DNA from: Thermosporothrix hazakensis
GTDB lineage: Bacteria; Chloroflexota; Ktedonobacteria; Ktedonobacterales; Ktedonobacteraceae
Length of the DNA: 48,089 nt
Assembly (NCBI RefSeq): GCF_003253565.1
Contig: NZ_QKUF01000040.1
Location: 1-48,089, forward strand
Direction: 5' to 3'
The translations under genes were made by a program, and so were the position numbers. How positions within the stretch are numbered: the first letter of the stretch is position 1; each line of letters starts with the position of its first letter. Shown here one piece after another: positions 19,054-30,800 of the stretch. The notes under the pieces are model-generated. The model saw nothing but the letters and a program-made list of their open reading frames with translations. It was not told the DNA's origin and did no database searches.

Positions 19054-22000
19054 ATGCCAATTGATATTCTGAAGAGTATACAATACAGTGTTGCCTCTCT
19101 GCTCCAGGTGTCAGAGGAACAGCTTTCCCCCGACCTCCCGCTGACACAACTGGGCCTGGAATCAATCAGCGCTCTTCAACTTCAGAGCCTGATATGGCAG
19201 GAGTTCGGGGTGCAACTCCCTCTGCTGTTCTTTCTGGGGGAAACAACGCTCCAAACTCTGGTTGAGCGAGTGGCGCAGGAGCAGAGAGTCCATCAGGTTG
19301 CCACATTGCTGACTGCCGACCCCGAGCAGCGCTATGAACCTTTTCCCCTGACAGAGATTCAGCAAGCATACTGGGTCGGGCGGCAACGGGGCTTTGTGCT
19401 TGGCAACGTCGCAACCCATTTTTATCAGGAGTATGAACGGGAAGGCCTGGACATTGAGCGGCTTGAATATGCCTGGAATCGGCTTGTTGTACAACACGAC
19501 ATGTTGCGAACGGTGATCCAACCTGATGGGATGCAACGCGTTTTAAAGGAAACGCAGGTGCCTTTGTACCACTTTCGCGTATATGACATGCGAGATGAGG
19601 CACTACAAGAGCAGCAGCTACAGGGTGTTCGTAATGAGATGTCACATCAGCAGTTTATCACGGAGGCGTGGCCATGTTTTGATATTCGACTCAGCCGGCT
19701 CACTGAGCAGCGTTACCGGGTACATCTGAGTTTCGATGCACTCTTTCTGGATCTGACCAGCTTCTTTCTTCTGATGCGGCAGTGGAGCCAGCTCTATCAA
19801 CAGCCAGATCTGATGTTACCAACAGCGGCTATCACTTTTCGTGATTATGTTCATTTTCTTGAGCAGGAGCGACTGACAGAGCGGTATCAACGGGCAGAGG
19901 CATACTGGACTGAGCGCATTGCCACACTTCCTCCCGGGCCTGAATTGCCATATTGTAAGGCATTCTCGGCGGTTGAGCAGCCACACTTTACACGACGCGC
20001 CGCGGTGCTGGAACGGGAACGCTGGCAACGCTTAAAAGCCCTGAGCGCCGGGTATGGGATTACGCCATCGGCGACGTTGCTGGCGGCCTTTGCTGCACTG
20101 CTTCAGCGTTGGAGCCGCAGTCCTGCCCTGACGCTCAATGTGACCTTGTTTCATCGTCCGGCTGTCCATCCTGATCTTGAACAACTTATCGGGGACTTTA
20201 CTTCCACCAGTTTGCTGGCGGTGGAAACCAATAGGGAGGACTTCGCTTCATTTGCCCGGATCGTGAACCGTCAGCTCTGGCAAGATCTGGAGCAAAGCAG
20301 CTTTAGCGGTGTGAGCGTGCAGCGAAAACTGGTGCAGCAGCGTGATGATCTATTCACAATTGCAACTCCCATTGTTTTTACCAGTGGTCTGCATACTCCC
20401 CAGTTCCTTGATGGTCCTTTCCCAACCCAATGGCTCGGAGAGCAGATCTACGCAATCAGTCAGACACCCCAGGTTGTGCTGGATCATCAGGTATTTGAGC
20501 GTGATGGAGCGCTTTTCTTTCACTGGGATGCGCAGGAAGAAGTCTTTCCGCCGGGCTTCCTTGATCGAATGTTTACCTGCTATTGTGCTTTACTTAATGC
20601 TCTTGCGGATGACGAGGCATACTGGCAACAGAAACGACTACCTTTGCTCCCGGACGATGATAGAGAGCTGCAAGAACAGGCAAACCAGACACAGGGTGTA
20701 CTCCCGCATCATGTGCTACAGCAGCCCTTTTTCGAGCAGGCGCAACGCTTTCCCCACCGTCCCGCGCTTTATACCATGCGTGGAACAGTGAGTTATACCC
20801 AACTGGCCCTACGAGCCCGGCAGCTTGCGGCTCATCTTCGGCAGGAGGGCGTGCAAAGCGGGGACCTCGTAGCAATTGTACTGCCCGCAGGTCCGGAACA
20901 GATCGCTTCAACGCTGGCGGTGCTCGCAGCAAGCGCTGTCTACGTGCCGCTTGATGCGCAGTGGCCCGCGCTCCGGCTGCAACAGGTTTTGCTGCAAGCA
21001 GAAATTTCAACGGTACTGACAACAGAAACGCTTGCGACGGCCCTTTCATGGCCTGAAGGGATACGTGTGCTGGCAACGGAAACGCTCCCGGTTTCAGAGA
21101 GCGTACCCGTGCTCCCTGACGAGCGGACGCCTCAGGACCTTGCTTATATTATCTATACGTCTGGCTCAACGGGGACACCAAAGGGCGTGATGATTACGCA
21201 TGAGGGAGCAGTCAATACGATTCATGACATCTCGACGCGCTTTGCTGTCGGGCCAGATGATCGGATATTTGCGCTCTCCTCCCTGAGTTTTGACCTATCG
21301 GTGTATGACATCTTTGGCCTGCTTGGCGCGGGTGGGGCGCTGGTACTGCCTGAACCAGAGCTACGGCGCGATCCTGCTCACTGGCTTGAGTTGATTCAGC
21401 GCCACAGAGTCACGATCTGGAACAGTGCCCCCGCCTTGATGGAGATGCTGCTGATGTACGCAGAAATTCGGGCGGAAGAGGTGAGAAGGGCACTTCAAAG
21501 TGTGCGGTTGGTGCTCCTGAGCGGCGACTGGATTGCATTAAGTTTACCGCAGCGTTTGCGGGCGTTAGCTCCACAGGCGCAGATAATCAGTCTGGGTGGT
21601 GCAACTGAAGGCTCTATCTGGTCGATTGCCTATCCAATTACCGATGTACACCCCGATTGGAAGAGCATTCCCTATGGTCGGGCGCTGCGCAATCAGCATA
21701 TGTGGGTTCTCAACAAACAGCTTGAACCGTGTCCAGTTGATGTACCGGGACACATCTATATTGGTGGTGCAGGGGTAGCTCTCGGGTACTGGAAGGATGA
21801 GGCACGAACGCAAGAGCGCTTTCTTGTGCATCCTGAGACGGGGGAGCGCCTCTACTGGACAGGTGATATGGGAGTGTGGCGCAGAGAAGGCTATATTGAG
21901 TTTCTGGGACGAGACGATCATCAGATCAAGCTTAGAGGGCATCGTGTGGAACTGGGAGAGATTGAAGCCGTGCTCAAGCGCCATGCAGAGGTTATTCAAG

Positions 22001-22968
22001 CCGTTGTTGATGCACCAAAAACAAGAGATGGGCAACGTCGGCTTGTAGCCTATGTCCAGAGTGAGGGGCCCTGGGAAGAGGTGCATGCACAACTGAAATC
22101 CCATGCACGGCAGTACCTCCCGGAGTATATGCTTCCGCTACAGTATGTTGCCGTCCAGCATTGGCCGGTGACTGCAAACGGGAAGCTGGATCGGAAGGCG
22201 CTTCCTGATCCCTTTTCCGGGTCAGAGATGGAGGCGAAGAGGATTTCAGCGCGAACTGCTCCAGGAGCAGAGCGTATCCTTGCGGTCATTCGGCGGGCAC
22301 TGAAGCTGCCTCATTTTGATGCAGAGCGTAGCTTTCTGGCACTTGGGGCTACCTCCCTGCAACTGATACAGGTTGCGAACGCTCTGGAACATGAGTTACA
22401 GCTTCGTCTCCCTATCATTGAACTGGTAGAAGCACCCAGCCTGATGGCTCTGGCTCATACATATGTCGAACGGCTGACGAATAGTCACAGCTCTTCCGTG
22501 AGAAGTGAGCCCGGTATTCCGCTCTTACAGGATGTGCCAGAGGAGGTGTATCCCGCTCCTCTGTCATTAAGCGGCTTGAGTCGCTGGTGGCAGCTCCTGC
22601 GTGAAGCGATGCCCGAAGCGGTGCAACTGCATATATCGCTCCCTGAGGATACAGGGGATGGCATTTGCGCAGGAAGCTATCTCTATGATGCAACCACCCA
22701 TGCTCTGTACCCGCTTCAAGAGAAAGTAAATGTACCACAACGTAACTGCTCGTTTGCGATTTACTTTGTTGCCAGCGAGGCTCATCATGCCACCCGAGCA
22801 TTGATGGAGGTCGGGCGCTGGACTGAGCGCATGCAACGAACGGCCTTACAACTTGGCTGGCGGGTTGATGAGCCTGATGAACTCCCTGATCAGTCGCCGC
22901 TTCTGCATGCACTGTTTGTCTACACCGAAGATGTTGTGCCAGATGCATGGGAGGAGGGAAGTCTGTGA
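19054..22968 (+). CDS. NRPS: aryl-type carrier - Cy - A(Cys) - PCP - Ox-like tail
   Basis: A 1304-residue synthetase. Residues 1-80 are a carrier domain with S37 in LGLESI, the form typical of aryl carrier proteins. Residues about 94-530 are a heterocyclization domain: PLTEIQQAYWVGR, the D228-ALFL-D233 core that replaces HHxxxDG, and the dyad T443 (VFTS) and D477 (QTPQVVLD). The adenylation domain (about 555-1060) has TSGSTG at 702-707 and K1044; its pocket reads D747, L748, Y751, then N, L, S, L, I, the known cysteine code DLYNLSLI. A PCP follows (S1101 in LGATS). The last 150 residues resemble half of a SagB/McbC-type oxidase (GSYLYDATTHALYPL). It would take an aryl starter and build the first thiazoline. 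The stop overlaps the next start (GTGA). Confidence 0.92.
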   Translation: MPIDILKSIQYSVASLLQVSEEQLSPDLPLTQLGLESISALQLQSLIWQEFGVQLPLLFFLGETTLQTLVERVAQEQRVHQVATLLTADPEQRYEPFPLTEIQQAYWVGRQRGFVLGNVATHFYQEYEREGLDIERLEYAWNRLVVQHDMLRTVIQPDGMQRVLKETQVPLYHFRVYDMRDEALQEQQLQGVRNEMSHQQFITEAWPCFDIRLSRLTEQRYRVHLSFDALFLDLTSFFLLMRQWSQLYQQPDLMLPTAAITFRDYVHFLEQERLTERYQRAEAYWTERIATLPPGPELPYCKAFSAVEQPHFTRRAAVLERERWQRLKALSAGYGITPSATLLAAFAALLQRWSRSPALTLNVTLFHRPAVHPDLEQLIGDFTSTSLLAVETNREDFASFARIVNRQLWQDLEQSSFSGVSVQRKLVQQRDDLFTIATPIVFTSGLHTPQFLDGPFPTQWLGEQIYAISQTPQVVLDHQVFERDGALFFHWDAQEEVFPPGFLDRMFTCYCALLNALADDEAYWQQKRLPLLPDDDRELQEQANQTQGVLPHHVLQQPFFEQAQRFPHRPALYTMRGTVSYTQLALRARQLAAHLRQEGVQSGDLVAIVLPAGPEQIASTLAVLAASAVYVPLDAQWPALRLQQVLLQAEISTVLTTETLATALSWPEGIRVLATETLPVSESVPVLPDERTPQDLAYIIYTSGSTGTPKGVMITHEGAVNTIHDISTRFAVGPDDRIFALSSLSFDLSVYDIFGLLGAGGALVLPEPELRRDPAHWLELIQRHRVTIWNSAPALMEMLLMYAEIRAEEVRRALQSVRLVLLSGDWIALSLPQRLRALAPQAQIISLGGATEGSIWSIAYPITDVHPDWKSIPYGRALRNQHMWVLNKQLEPCPVDVPGHIYIGGAGVALGYWKDEARTQERFLVHPETGERLYWTGDMGVWRREGYIEFLGRDDHQIKLRGHRVELGEIEAVLKRHAEVIQAVVDAPKTRDGQRRLVAYVQSEGPWEEVHAQLKSHARQYLPEYMLPLQYVAVQHWPVTANGKLDRKALPDPFSGSEMEAKRISARTAPGAERILAVIRRALKLPHFDAERSFLALGATSLQLIQVANALEHELQLRLPIIELVEAPSLMALAHTYVERLTNSHSSSVRSEPGIPLLQDVPEEVYPAPLSLSGLSRWWQLLREAMPEAVQLHISLPEDTGDGICAGSYLYDATTHALYPLQEKVNVPQRNCSFAIYFVASEAHHATRALMEVGRWTERMQRTALQLGWRVDEPDELPDQSPLLHALFVYTEDVVPDAWEEGSL

Positions 22969-24839
22969 CTCTGGATCATGTGCTACATACAGTGCAACAA
23001 CGAGCTATTCAGCTCTGGGTCCAGCATGGCGAGCTTCGTTTTCGGGCTCCGAAGGGTGCTATGACGCCGGATTTGCGGGCAGAGATCCAGCGCTGGAAGC
23101 GGGAATTGATAGCTTTTCTTGAGCCACGACTTCTTTTATCTCGACCGGAAGCACGCTATGAGCCGTTCCCGCTGACTGATATGCAACTGGCGTATCTGTT
23201 CGGACGAACGGGTGCATGGGCCTATGGGAAAGTCGCACCTTATTACTACACAGAAATTGATGCCTATAATCTGGATCCGAAGCGACTTGAGCGTGCTATT
23301 CGACGGCTGGTGGCACATCATGATATGTTGCGCGCGTTTGTGACTCTGGATGGTCAGCAATGTGTCGCAGAACGGGTACCTCCTTATGAGCTTCCTGTCC
23401 TTGATCTGCGCGGAAGGTCGGCGGCAGAGGTAGAGGAGCAGCTACGTATACGCCGGGAGCGTCTTTCGCATCAGGTGCTTGATCCGCATCGCCCTCCGCT
23501 TTTCACATTCTGTCTGACCCGACTTACTGATCAGCAGTATCGTCTGCATTTTGGGCTGGATCTGCTTTTCTGTGATGCCTATAGCGCATTACTCCTTTGT
23601 CAGCAGCTTCGAGAGCTTTACGAGCGACCGGAGACGGAGCTTCCAGAAGCCGGCTTTCTGTTTCGCGATTGGGTTGAGCATCTGGAACGGCAAAAAGAGC
23701 AGGAGCGCTATCGCAAGGCCTATGCCTACTGGATGGAGCGGCTGGAACACCTGCCAGCAGGGCTGGATCTGCCATTGCGGCCTGTAGAGGGGCCAGCGCG
23801 GTTTCAGAGGCAGCGGCAGGAACTGGCAGTGTCACGCTGGCAACTGCTGAAGCGTCTGGCGGCACAGCAGGGGTTGACGCCTTCCGGGCTACTGCTTGCT
23901 GCCTTTGCAGAAGTGCTGATGGCCGGCATGAAGCGGCGGCACTTTCTGCTGACGTTGACGCTGTTCAATCGACCGAGCATATACGCAGGGATTGAGCGGC
24001 TGATAGGAGATTTTACCTCGACGTTGCTGATAGAGGTTGATGGGCAGGGCGCAACCTTTCTTGAACGGGCGCGGTTACTTCAGCGGCGGCTCTGGCGCGA
24101 TCTGGAACATGCTGCTGTTCCCGGTACGGTGGTTTTGCGCGAACTCGGGAAGCTGAGAGGCGAAACCATGATCGTACCCATTGTCTTTTCAAGTGGCATC
24201 TACGATCAGGGGGGTGTCAGTGGTGATGCCTCGCAGCTTCTCACAGCGTTTGGCAAGACGGTGTATAGCATCAGTCAGACACCGCAAGTGGCGCTGGACC
24301 ATCAGGTATTCGAGCGTGATGGAATGCTCTGCTTCAACTGGGATACTGTTGAGGCTGCCTTTCCCCCGGGCTTGCTTGATCGGCTGTTCAGCCGCTATTG
24401 CCGCCTGTTAACGCTCCTGGCCGAGGACGAACGGTCCTGGCAACAGAGCGAGTTCCCTTTTCTACAGGAAGAGGTCCTATGGACGCCTGCCTGTAAACAG
24501 CAACCCGAGCCGCGCCACAACGCTGAGCCACCCGTAAACGAGCTGGAAAAGACGCTACATGCCATTTTTTGTGCTGTGCTTCAGCGGGAGGAAATAGGGG
24601 TGCAGCAAAACTTTTTTGAGATAGGGGCAAACTCGCTCTTGCTAGTGCAGGCGCAGGGCCAGATCTGCCGCCAGCTCGGGCGTGAGATCTCTGTCCTGAT
24701 CCTGTTTGAATATCCCACCATTCGCAGTCTGGCCGCATTCCTGAGTCAGGATCAGGTGATTGATGAGGCGGCCCATACTGGTCAGCATCGTGCCGCTCGC
24801 AGACGGCAAGCACTTCAATATACCCGAAAGAGAGGATAG
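22965..24839 (+). CDS. NRPS: TubC docking - Cy - PCP (no A domain)
   Basis: A 624-residue protein. The GTG at 22965 overlaps the previous stop and follows GGAGGAGGG by five bases, so I prefer it to the ATG at 22947. Residues 1-48 match the N-terminal TubC docking domain (QLWVQHGELRFRAPKGAMT, then ELIAFLEPR). A Cy domain follows (PLTDMQLAYLFGR, D199-LLFC-D204, IGDFTST, QTPQVALDHQ). The end is a PCP with S557 in IGANSL. There is no adenylation domain, so its cysteine must be loaded by another A domain, most simply the Cys-specific one in the preceding protein. In yersiniabactin HMWP2 the same Cy-PCP unit is charged by the upstream A domain. It would form the second thiazoline. Confidence 0.9.
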   Translation: MTLDHVLHTVQQRAIQLWVQHGELRFRAPKGAMTPDLRAEIQRWKRELIAFLEPRLLLSRPEARYEPFPLTDMQLAYLFGRTGAWAYGKVAPYYYTEIDAYNLDPKRLERAIRRLVAHHDMLRAFVTLDGQQCVAERVPPYELPVLDLRGRSAAEVEEQLRIRRERLSHQVLDPHRPPLFTFCLTRLTDQQYRLHFGLDLLFCDAYSALLLCQQLRELYERPETELPEAGFLFRDWVEHLERQKEQERYRKAYAYWMERLEHLPAGLDLPLRPVEGPARFQRQRQELAVSRWQLLKRLAAQQGLTPSGLLLAAFAEVLMAGMKRRHFLLTLTLFNRPSIYAGIERLIGDFTSTLLIEVDGQGATFLERARLLQRRLWRDLEHAAVPGTVVLRELGKLRGETMIVPIVFSSGIYDQGGVSGDASQLLTAFGKTVYSISQTPQVALDHQVFERDGMLCFNWDTVEAAFPPGLLDRLFSRYCRLLTLLAEDERSWQQSEFPFLQEEVLWTPACKQQPEPRHNAEPPVNELEKTLHAIFCAVLQREEIGVQQNFFEIGANSLLLVQAQGQICRQLGREISVLILFEYPTIRSLAAFLSQDQVIDEAAHTGQHRAARRRQALQYTRKRG

Positions 24840-24840
24840 A

Positions 24841-27800
24841 ATGTCATATCAGGACTCAAATAACTCCGATGCTATTGCGATTGTCGGGATGGCATGCCGT
24901 TTCCCGGGCGCTCAGAATCTACATGAGTTCTGGCAACTCCTGCGTGATGGCGTTGAGGCCGTCACCACGTTTACCGAGGAAGAATTGCGGGCCAGTGGAA
25001 TTGCCCCCTCCGACTATACCGCAGAAAACTATGTCCCGATTGGCACGGTCATAGCAGATCAAGACTGCTTTGACGCCGCTTTCTTTGGCATGAGCGCAAC
25101 GGAAGCAGCCTTGCTTGATCCACAGCATCGACTTTTTCTTCAATGTAGCTGGCACGCGCTGGAAGATGCCGCTCACCTTCCCGAACATTTTCAAGGCGCT
25201 GTAGGAGTCTTTGCGGGAAGCAGCCTGAGCGCGTATCTGCATAAGAATCTACATGAGCGCTTTGACCCCTATACGCATGCAAATCCAGCAGAGATGTTAC
25301 AGGTTTCCATAGGGAATGAGCCGGACTATCTGGCAACGCAGGTCTCCTATAAGCTTGATCTGAAGGGGCCTGCTATCTCTGTGCAGACGGCCTGTTCAAC
25401 CTCGCTGGTTGCTGTCCATCTAGCCTGCCAGAGCCTGCTGCTGCATGAGTGTGATTTGGCGCTAGCAGGTGGGGCAACGCTACGCGTGCCGCAGAAGCAG
25501 GGCTATTTCACGTTGGAAGACGGCCCATTCTCACCTGATGGACATTGCCGGACTTTTGATGCGGAAGCGGCAGGTACGCTGTTCAGTCAGGGTGTTGGCG
25601 TTGTGGCACTGCGTCGCCTGACTGATGCGCTGGCTGATGGCGACCATATCTACGCTATCATTCGTGGGACTGCAATCAATAATGATGGAGCCGGAAAAGT
25701 CGGCTTTACTGCTCCCTCGGTTGAAGGGCAGGTACGGGTGATTACCGAGGCACTGGCCGTCGCTGAGGTAGAACCGGAGAGCATTTCATATATCGAGGCG
25801 CACGGAACGGCCACACCCCTGGGTGACCCGATCGAGGTTGAGGCATTAACGCGGGTGTTTGGCAGACAGGCCGAGAAAAAGTGTTTGCTGGGTTCGGTAA
25901 AAACAAATATCGGGCATGCAGAGACTGCGGCAGGTATCGCAGGGCTGATCAAGACGGCGCTTGCTCTCCATCACAGACAGATCCCGCCCAGTCTGCACTT
26001 TAAGCGTTGGAACCCCCGTATTCAGGCGGAACAGACCCCCTTCGCCGTGAATACCGAACTTGTTGAGTGGCAGCATCATGATACCCCCCGACGCGCGGGC
26101 GTCAGTTCGTTTGGTTTCGGTGGGACAAATGCCCATGTTGTTCTTGAAGAGGCACCGGAGTCCCGGAATACACAGCATGACGACTCACCAGAACTCTTTG
26201 TGTTCTCTGCGCGTACGCGGTCTGCCTTGCATAGAACGGTTGAGCAGTTTGCGGAGCATCTGACAGACAGCTCACAGGCATACGGTGATATTGCCTGTAC
26301 CTTACAGATGGGGCGAAGAGCGTTTCGAGAACGAAGCTTTATTGTTGCCTCCGGTCGGGAGCAGGCATTAGAAGCGCTCAGACAGGAGTCCGGGGCGCTC
26401 TGGGTACGAAGTGCACTGCAAGAACAACCAGAAGTCGTGTTTCTGTTTCCGGGTGGTGGCTCACAACATATTGCGATGGGAAGCGCGTTATATGCGCGTG
26501 AAACGGCCTTTCGGCACGAACTGGATCGTTGTGCAGAGATGCTCTATCCGTATATTCAGCGAGATATCAGGCAAGCTATCTATCAGACAGATAAGCACGG
26601 ATTGCTTGATCCAGCAGTGGCGCTCCCTGCTCTCTTTGCCGTTGAATATGCGCTGGCCCGACAGTGGATGGCCTGGGGAGTAGAGCCTGCTGCGATGATT
26701 GGACATAGCCTGGGTGAATATACCGCTGCGACGCTGGCGGGTGTCATGAGCCTTGCAGATGCACTCAAGCTCGTTGCTGCACGCTCTCAATGGATGGCAA
26801 AGATTGCACACGGGGTCATGGCAACGATCCCCCTTCCGTATGAGGAAGTGCGCGTGCTCGCGCAATCCCTGGATATTGCGGCGGTGAATGGACCCGCTCT
26901 CTGTGTAGTCTCAGGAACCGAAGAAGAGATTGCAGAACTTGGGCGGCAGCTTCAAGCCCGAGATGTTCAGATGAGGAGGCTTCCGCTGGCAGCGGGCGCT
27001 CATTCTCGGTTGGTTGAGCCGTTTATGGCTTCGCTGGAAGAGGTTGCGGCAAGTCTTACATTGCGACCGCCTCAGATTCCCTATATCTCGAATGTGACCG
27101 GGACATGGGTTACTGCTGAGCAGGTGACACGGCCTGCCTATTGGGCGGAGCATCTGCGTTGTCCGGTGCAGTTTTCGCAGGGATTACAGGCGCTCCTGAC
27201 AAGCCCCCGGCTCTTTCTGGAAGTCGGACCAGGAACGACGCTGACAACGCTGCTCAGGCAGCATCCCGAACAGAAAGCGGCAATTGATAGTATCGCATCC
27301 ATGCGACATCCGAAGAGCGATGATGATGATTATGTCGCGCTGCTCAATGCTGCCGGGCGGCTCTGGTGTGCGGGGGTTCCCTTGCAATGGGAGACGCTCC
27401 ACGGTGAGCGATGGCAGCGTGTCTCGTTGCCACTCTATCCGTTTGAGCGCGAACGGCACTGGATCGAGCCAGAGCAAGATGCGCCAGGCCGGATCCTGGT
27501 ACAGGTGCCAGCATGGAAGGAGACAGCCCCGGTTCCGCTTCTTCCACCAATCCCACAGGAAAATGTCTGGCTGATTGTCGGGAATCCCCACGGACTCGGT
27601 AAGGAGCTTTTACGGCAAATTCAGCCAGCTCACGCCCTTCTGGTGCAGGAGGGAGACGCCTTCGGTGAGCATGAAGCTGGTTTTACGGTGCGTTCCGGAC
27701 ATGCTGCTGATTTTGAGCAGCTCTTTCAACGGCTCACGGAACAGCAGATTCAGCCGCGCTATCTGCTTTATCTGCCTGCTCTTGCTATCGAGGGGCAAGA

Positions 27801-30800
27801 AGCGATGAAGCGCCTGCTTGTAGACTTCGCCTCGCTCCTTGCCTCACAGGGACGCAGCAGTAGCGCGACCTGTACGCTCCTTGTCGCGCTACGGGGAAGC
27901 CAGAAAGTAGAGAGCAGTGATAGGATGCAGGCGCTTTATACGCCGTTGCATGCGTTGAGTCGGATCGCACAACAGGAATATCCATTTTTACAGGCTCGTA
28001 CAGTGGATCTCCCTATAATGGCTGCTGACGCTGCTGCACGTCTGCTGATAGCCGAGGCAGTACGTGAGACCGAGGACACAGAAGTTGCATATCGTGGGCG
28101 GAGGCGTTGGGATCGGCAATGGGAGACACTAGAACTGCCTGTGACATCGCTTCGTTTACGAGAGCAGGGCGTCTATCTGATTACCGGTGGTCTGGGAGAT
28201 ATCGGGTTGCAACTGGCGCAGCGTCTGGCACTGCGGGCCCCTGTGAAACTGGCGTTGCTTGGTCGGCATACAGTGTCTGCTGACGCAAAGAATGCGCAGC
28301 GCACAATGCAGATAATACAGCAAATACGGGAAAGCGGGAGTGAGGTCTTGCCAGTGACGGCAGATGTGGCCGATCTCCACGCATTACAGGAGGCTCTGGA
28401 TCAGGTCAGGCGGCACTTTGGAGCGCTTCACGGTGTTATTCATGCGGCGGGCGTTATCGGGCACGAAACCTTTGTCCCGCTGGCAGATCTTTCGATGAAC
28501 GAGCTAGAAGCCCAGTTTCAAGCGAAGGTAAGCGGCACGTTGAATCTTGACTGGCTGCTCTGGGACGAGGTACTCGATTTCCGTGTCTTGATCTCATCGG
28601 TTGCTGCTACTGTTGGCGGCGTGGGATTAGGAGCGTATGCAGCGGCCAATGCATTTCTTGATGGCATGGCACAGGAAACCAATGGGCGCTGGCTCAGTAT
28701 AGCCTGGGATGGCTGGCTGCTTGATAAGCCAGATGAAGACACGGCATTTTCTCGCGGCTTGATGCACTATGCAATGCGGCCTGACGAGGCGCTTGATATG
28801 TTTGAACGGATTCTGGCTCATGCAGGATCGTTTGGGTTGTCATCTGTAGCGGTCTCACCCTCGTCTCTCTCGCAACGAATGAAGCGTCGAGAGGAGAAGC
28901 GGCCCGTACCTGTGCAGCCGATAAAAAGCAACGCCACACATGATACAAGTATTCCTCCTGCAAATGAGCTTGAGCGGGCCATGTGCGTCCTCTGGGAGGA
29001 AACACTAGGAGTATCACCAATCGGTCGGCATGATGATTTCTTTGAGCTAGGTGGCCATTCTCTCCTGGCTTCAGGCCTGGTTGCTCGCATTCGGGAGCGT
29101 TTCGGGATCTCGTTCAAGCTCAGCGATTTACTGCGTGCAACCACCGTTGCAAGACTTTCCGCCGCGCTGGCTGAGCTGCTCGAAACGCATGAGAAGAAGG
29201 CCGAAGTTCAGGTAGAACCCACAATCAACGCGGCACAACAGTCGGAGCCATTTCCGTTGACGCAGGTACAGCATGCGTACTGGGTCGGACGTGGTTCCAC
29301 TTTTGATCTGGGTAATGTGGCCAGCCATGTCTACTTTGAGTTTGACTGCCCATCGCTCGATCTGGAGCGCTATACGCGGGCCTGGAATCGGCTAATTCAG
29401 CGCCATGAGATGCTGAGGATGGTTGTCTTGCCCGATGGGAGACAGCAGATTCTGCCGACGGTACCAGCATATCAAATTGCGGTGGAAGATCTTCGGGGGG
29501 TGTCAGATGAAGAGCAAACGGTCAGGTTGAATGCCAGGCGTGAACAGCTCTCGCATCATATGGTGAATGTGGAGCGTTGGCCACTGTTTGCCATTGAGGC
29601 GACGCGCCTGAACGAGCAGATAACGCGTCTTCACCTGAGCCTCGATGTGCTTATCTGTGACGCTGCCAGTTACGGTCTCCTACAGCAGGAACTCGCGGCA
29701 TTGTATGCTGATCCTGAACGAGAGCTTCCACCGTTGCGCTACTCCTTCCGGGACTATGTTTTAGCGGAGCAGGAACAGCGTGCATCGGCAGCTTTTGAGG
29801 AGGACGCACGTTACTGGCTCGCCAGGTTGGATGAGTTTGTGCCGCCACAACTGCCTTTGCAGCGTAGCCCGGCCTCGATCATACTGCCCCGTTTTGAGCG
29901 TCGAAGTGCCCGTTTGGAGGCTGCGCTATGGCAACGGCTGCAAAAGCAAGCCGCTCAGCTCGGCGTGACCCCAACTGTCTTCGTGCTGACAGCTTTTGCT
30001 GATGTACTGGGATACTGGAGCCGTTCAGCGCGTTTTACGTTGAATCTTACCCTGTTTAATCGCCGCCCGGTCCATTCAGATGTAATGAGGCTGATTGGTG
30101 ATTTTACCACGTTAACACTGCTTGCGATCGATCATCGTGCCGGTGATGATTTTCAACACCGTGCAACGCGGCTTCAAGCGCGGCTCTGGGAGGATCTTGA
30201 TCATAGCCTGTTCACGGCAGTGGATGTGTTACGCGAACTGTCGCGGGGTGAGGAACAGGTCAGCATGCCGGTCGTTTTTACCAGCACACTCGGGCTAACA
30301 GAGCAGTCTGCCCCGTCGGATTGGCCGGGTAAGCAGGTATATGCGTGCAGTCAGACCCCACAAGTCTGGCTCGATCATCAGGTCTTTGAGGTTGATGGTG
30401 CGCTGCTCTTCAATTGGGACTCTGTTGAGGGCCTCTTTCCTCCTGGTTTCCTTGACGATATGTTTGAGGTCTATTGCACCTATCTTCGGCAGCTTGCAGA
30501 GGAGCAACCTGTTGAGTCGTTCGTGCCTCAGACATTCCTGCACATCTGTAAGGAGACGAACGCGACACAGGAGCCGTTTGAATCGGAACTATTACATATG
30601 GCCTTTCTGCGTCATGCCAGGCAGCAACCCGAGCGGATTGCGGTGCGTACATTGGAACGTGCCTGGAGTTATGGACAGCTTGAGCGCTGGTCTGGTGAGA
30701 TTGCCCGCCGTTTACAGGAGCGTGCTGTGCACTCCGGGCAGCCGATCCCGGTGCTGATGGAAAAGGGCGTAGAGCAGATTGCGGCTGTATTGGGAGTATT

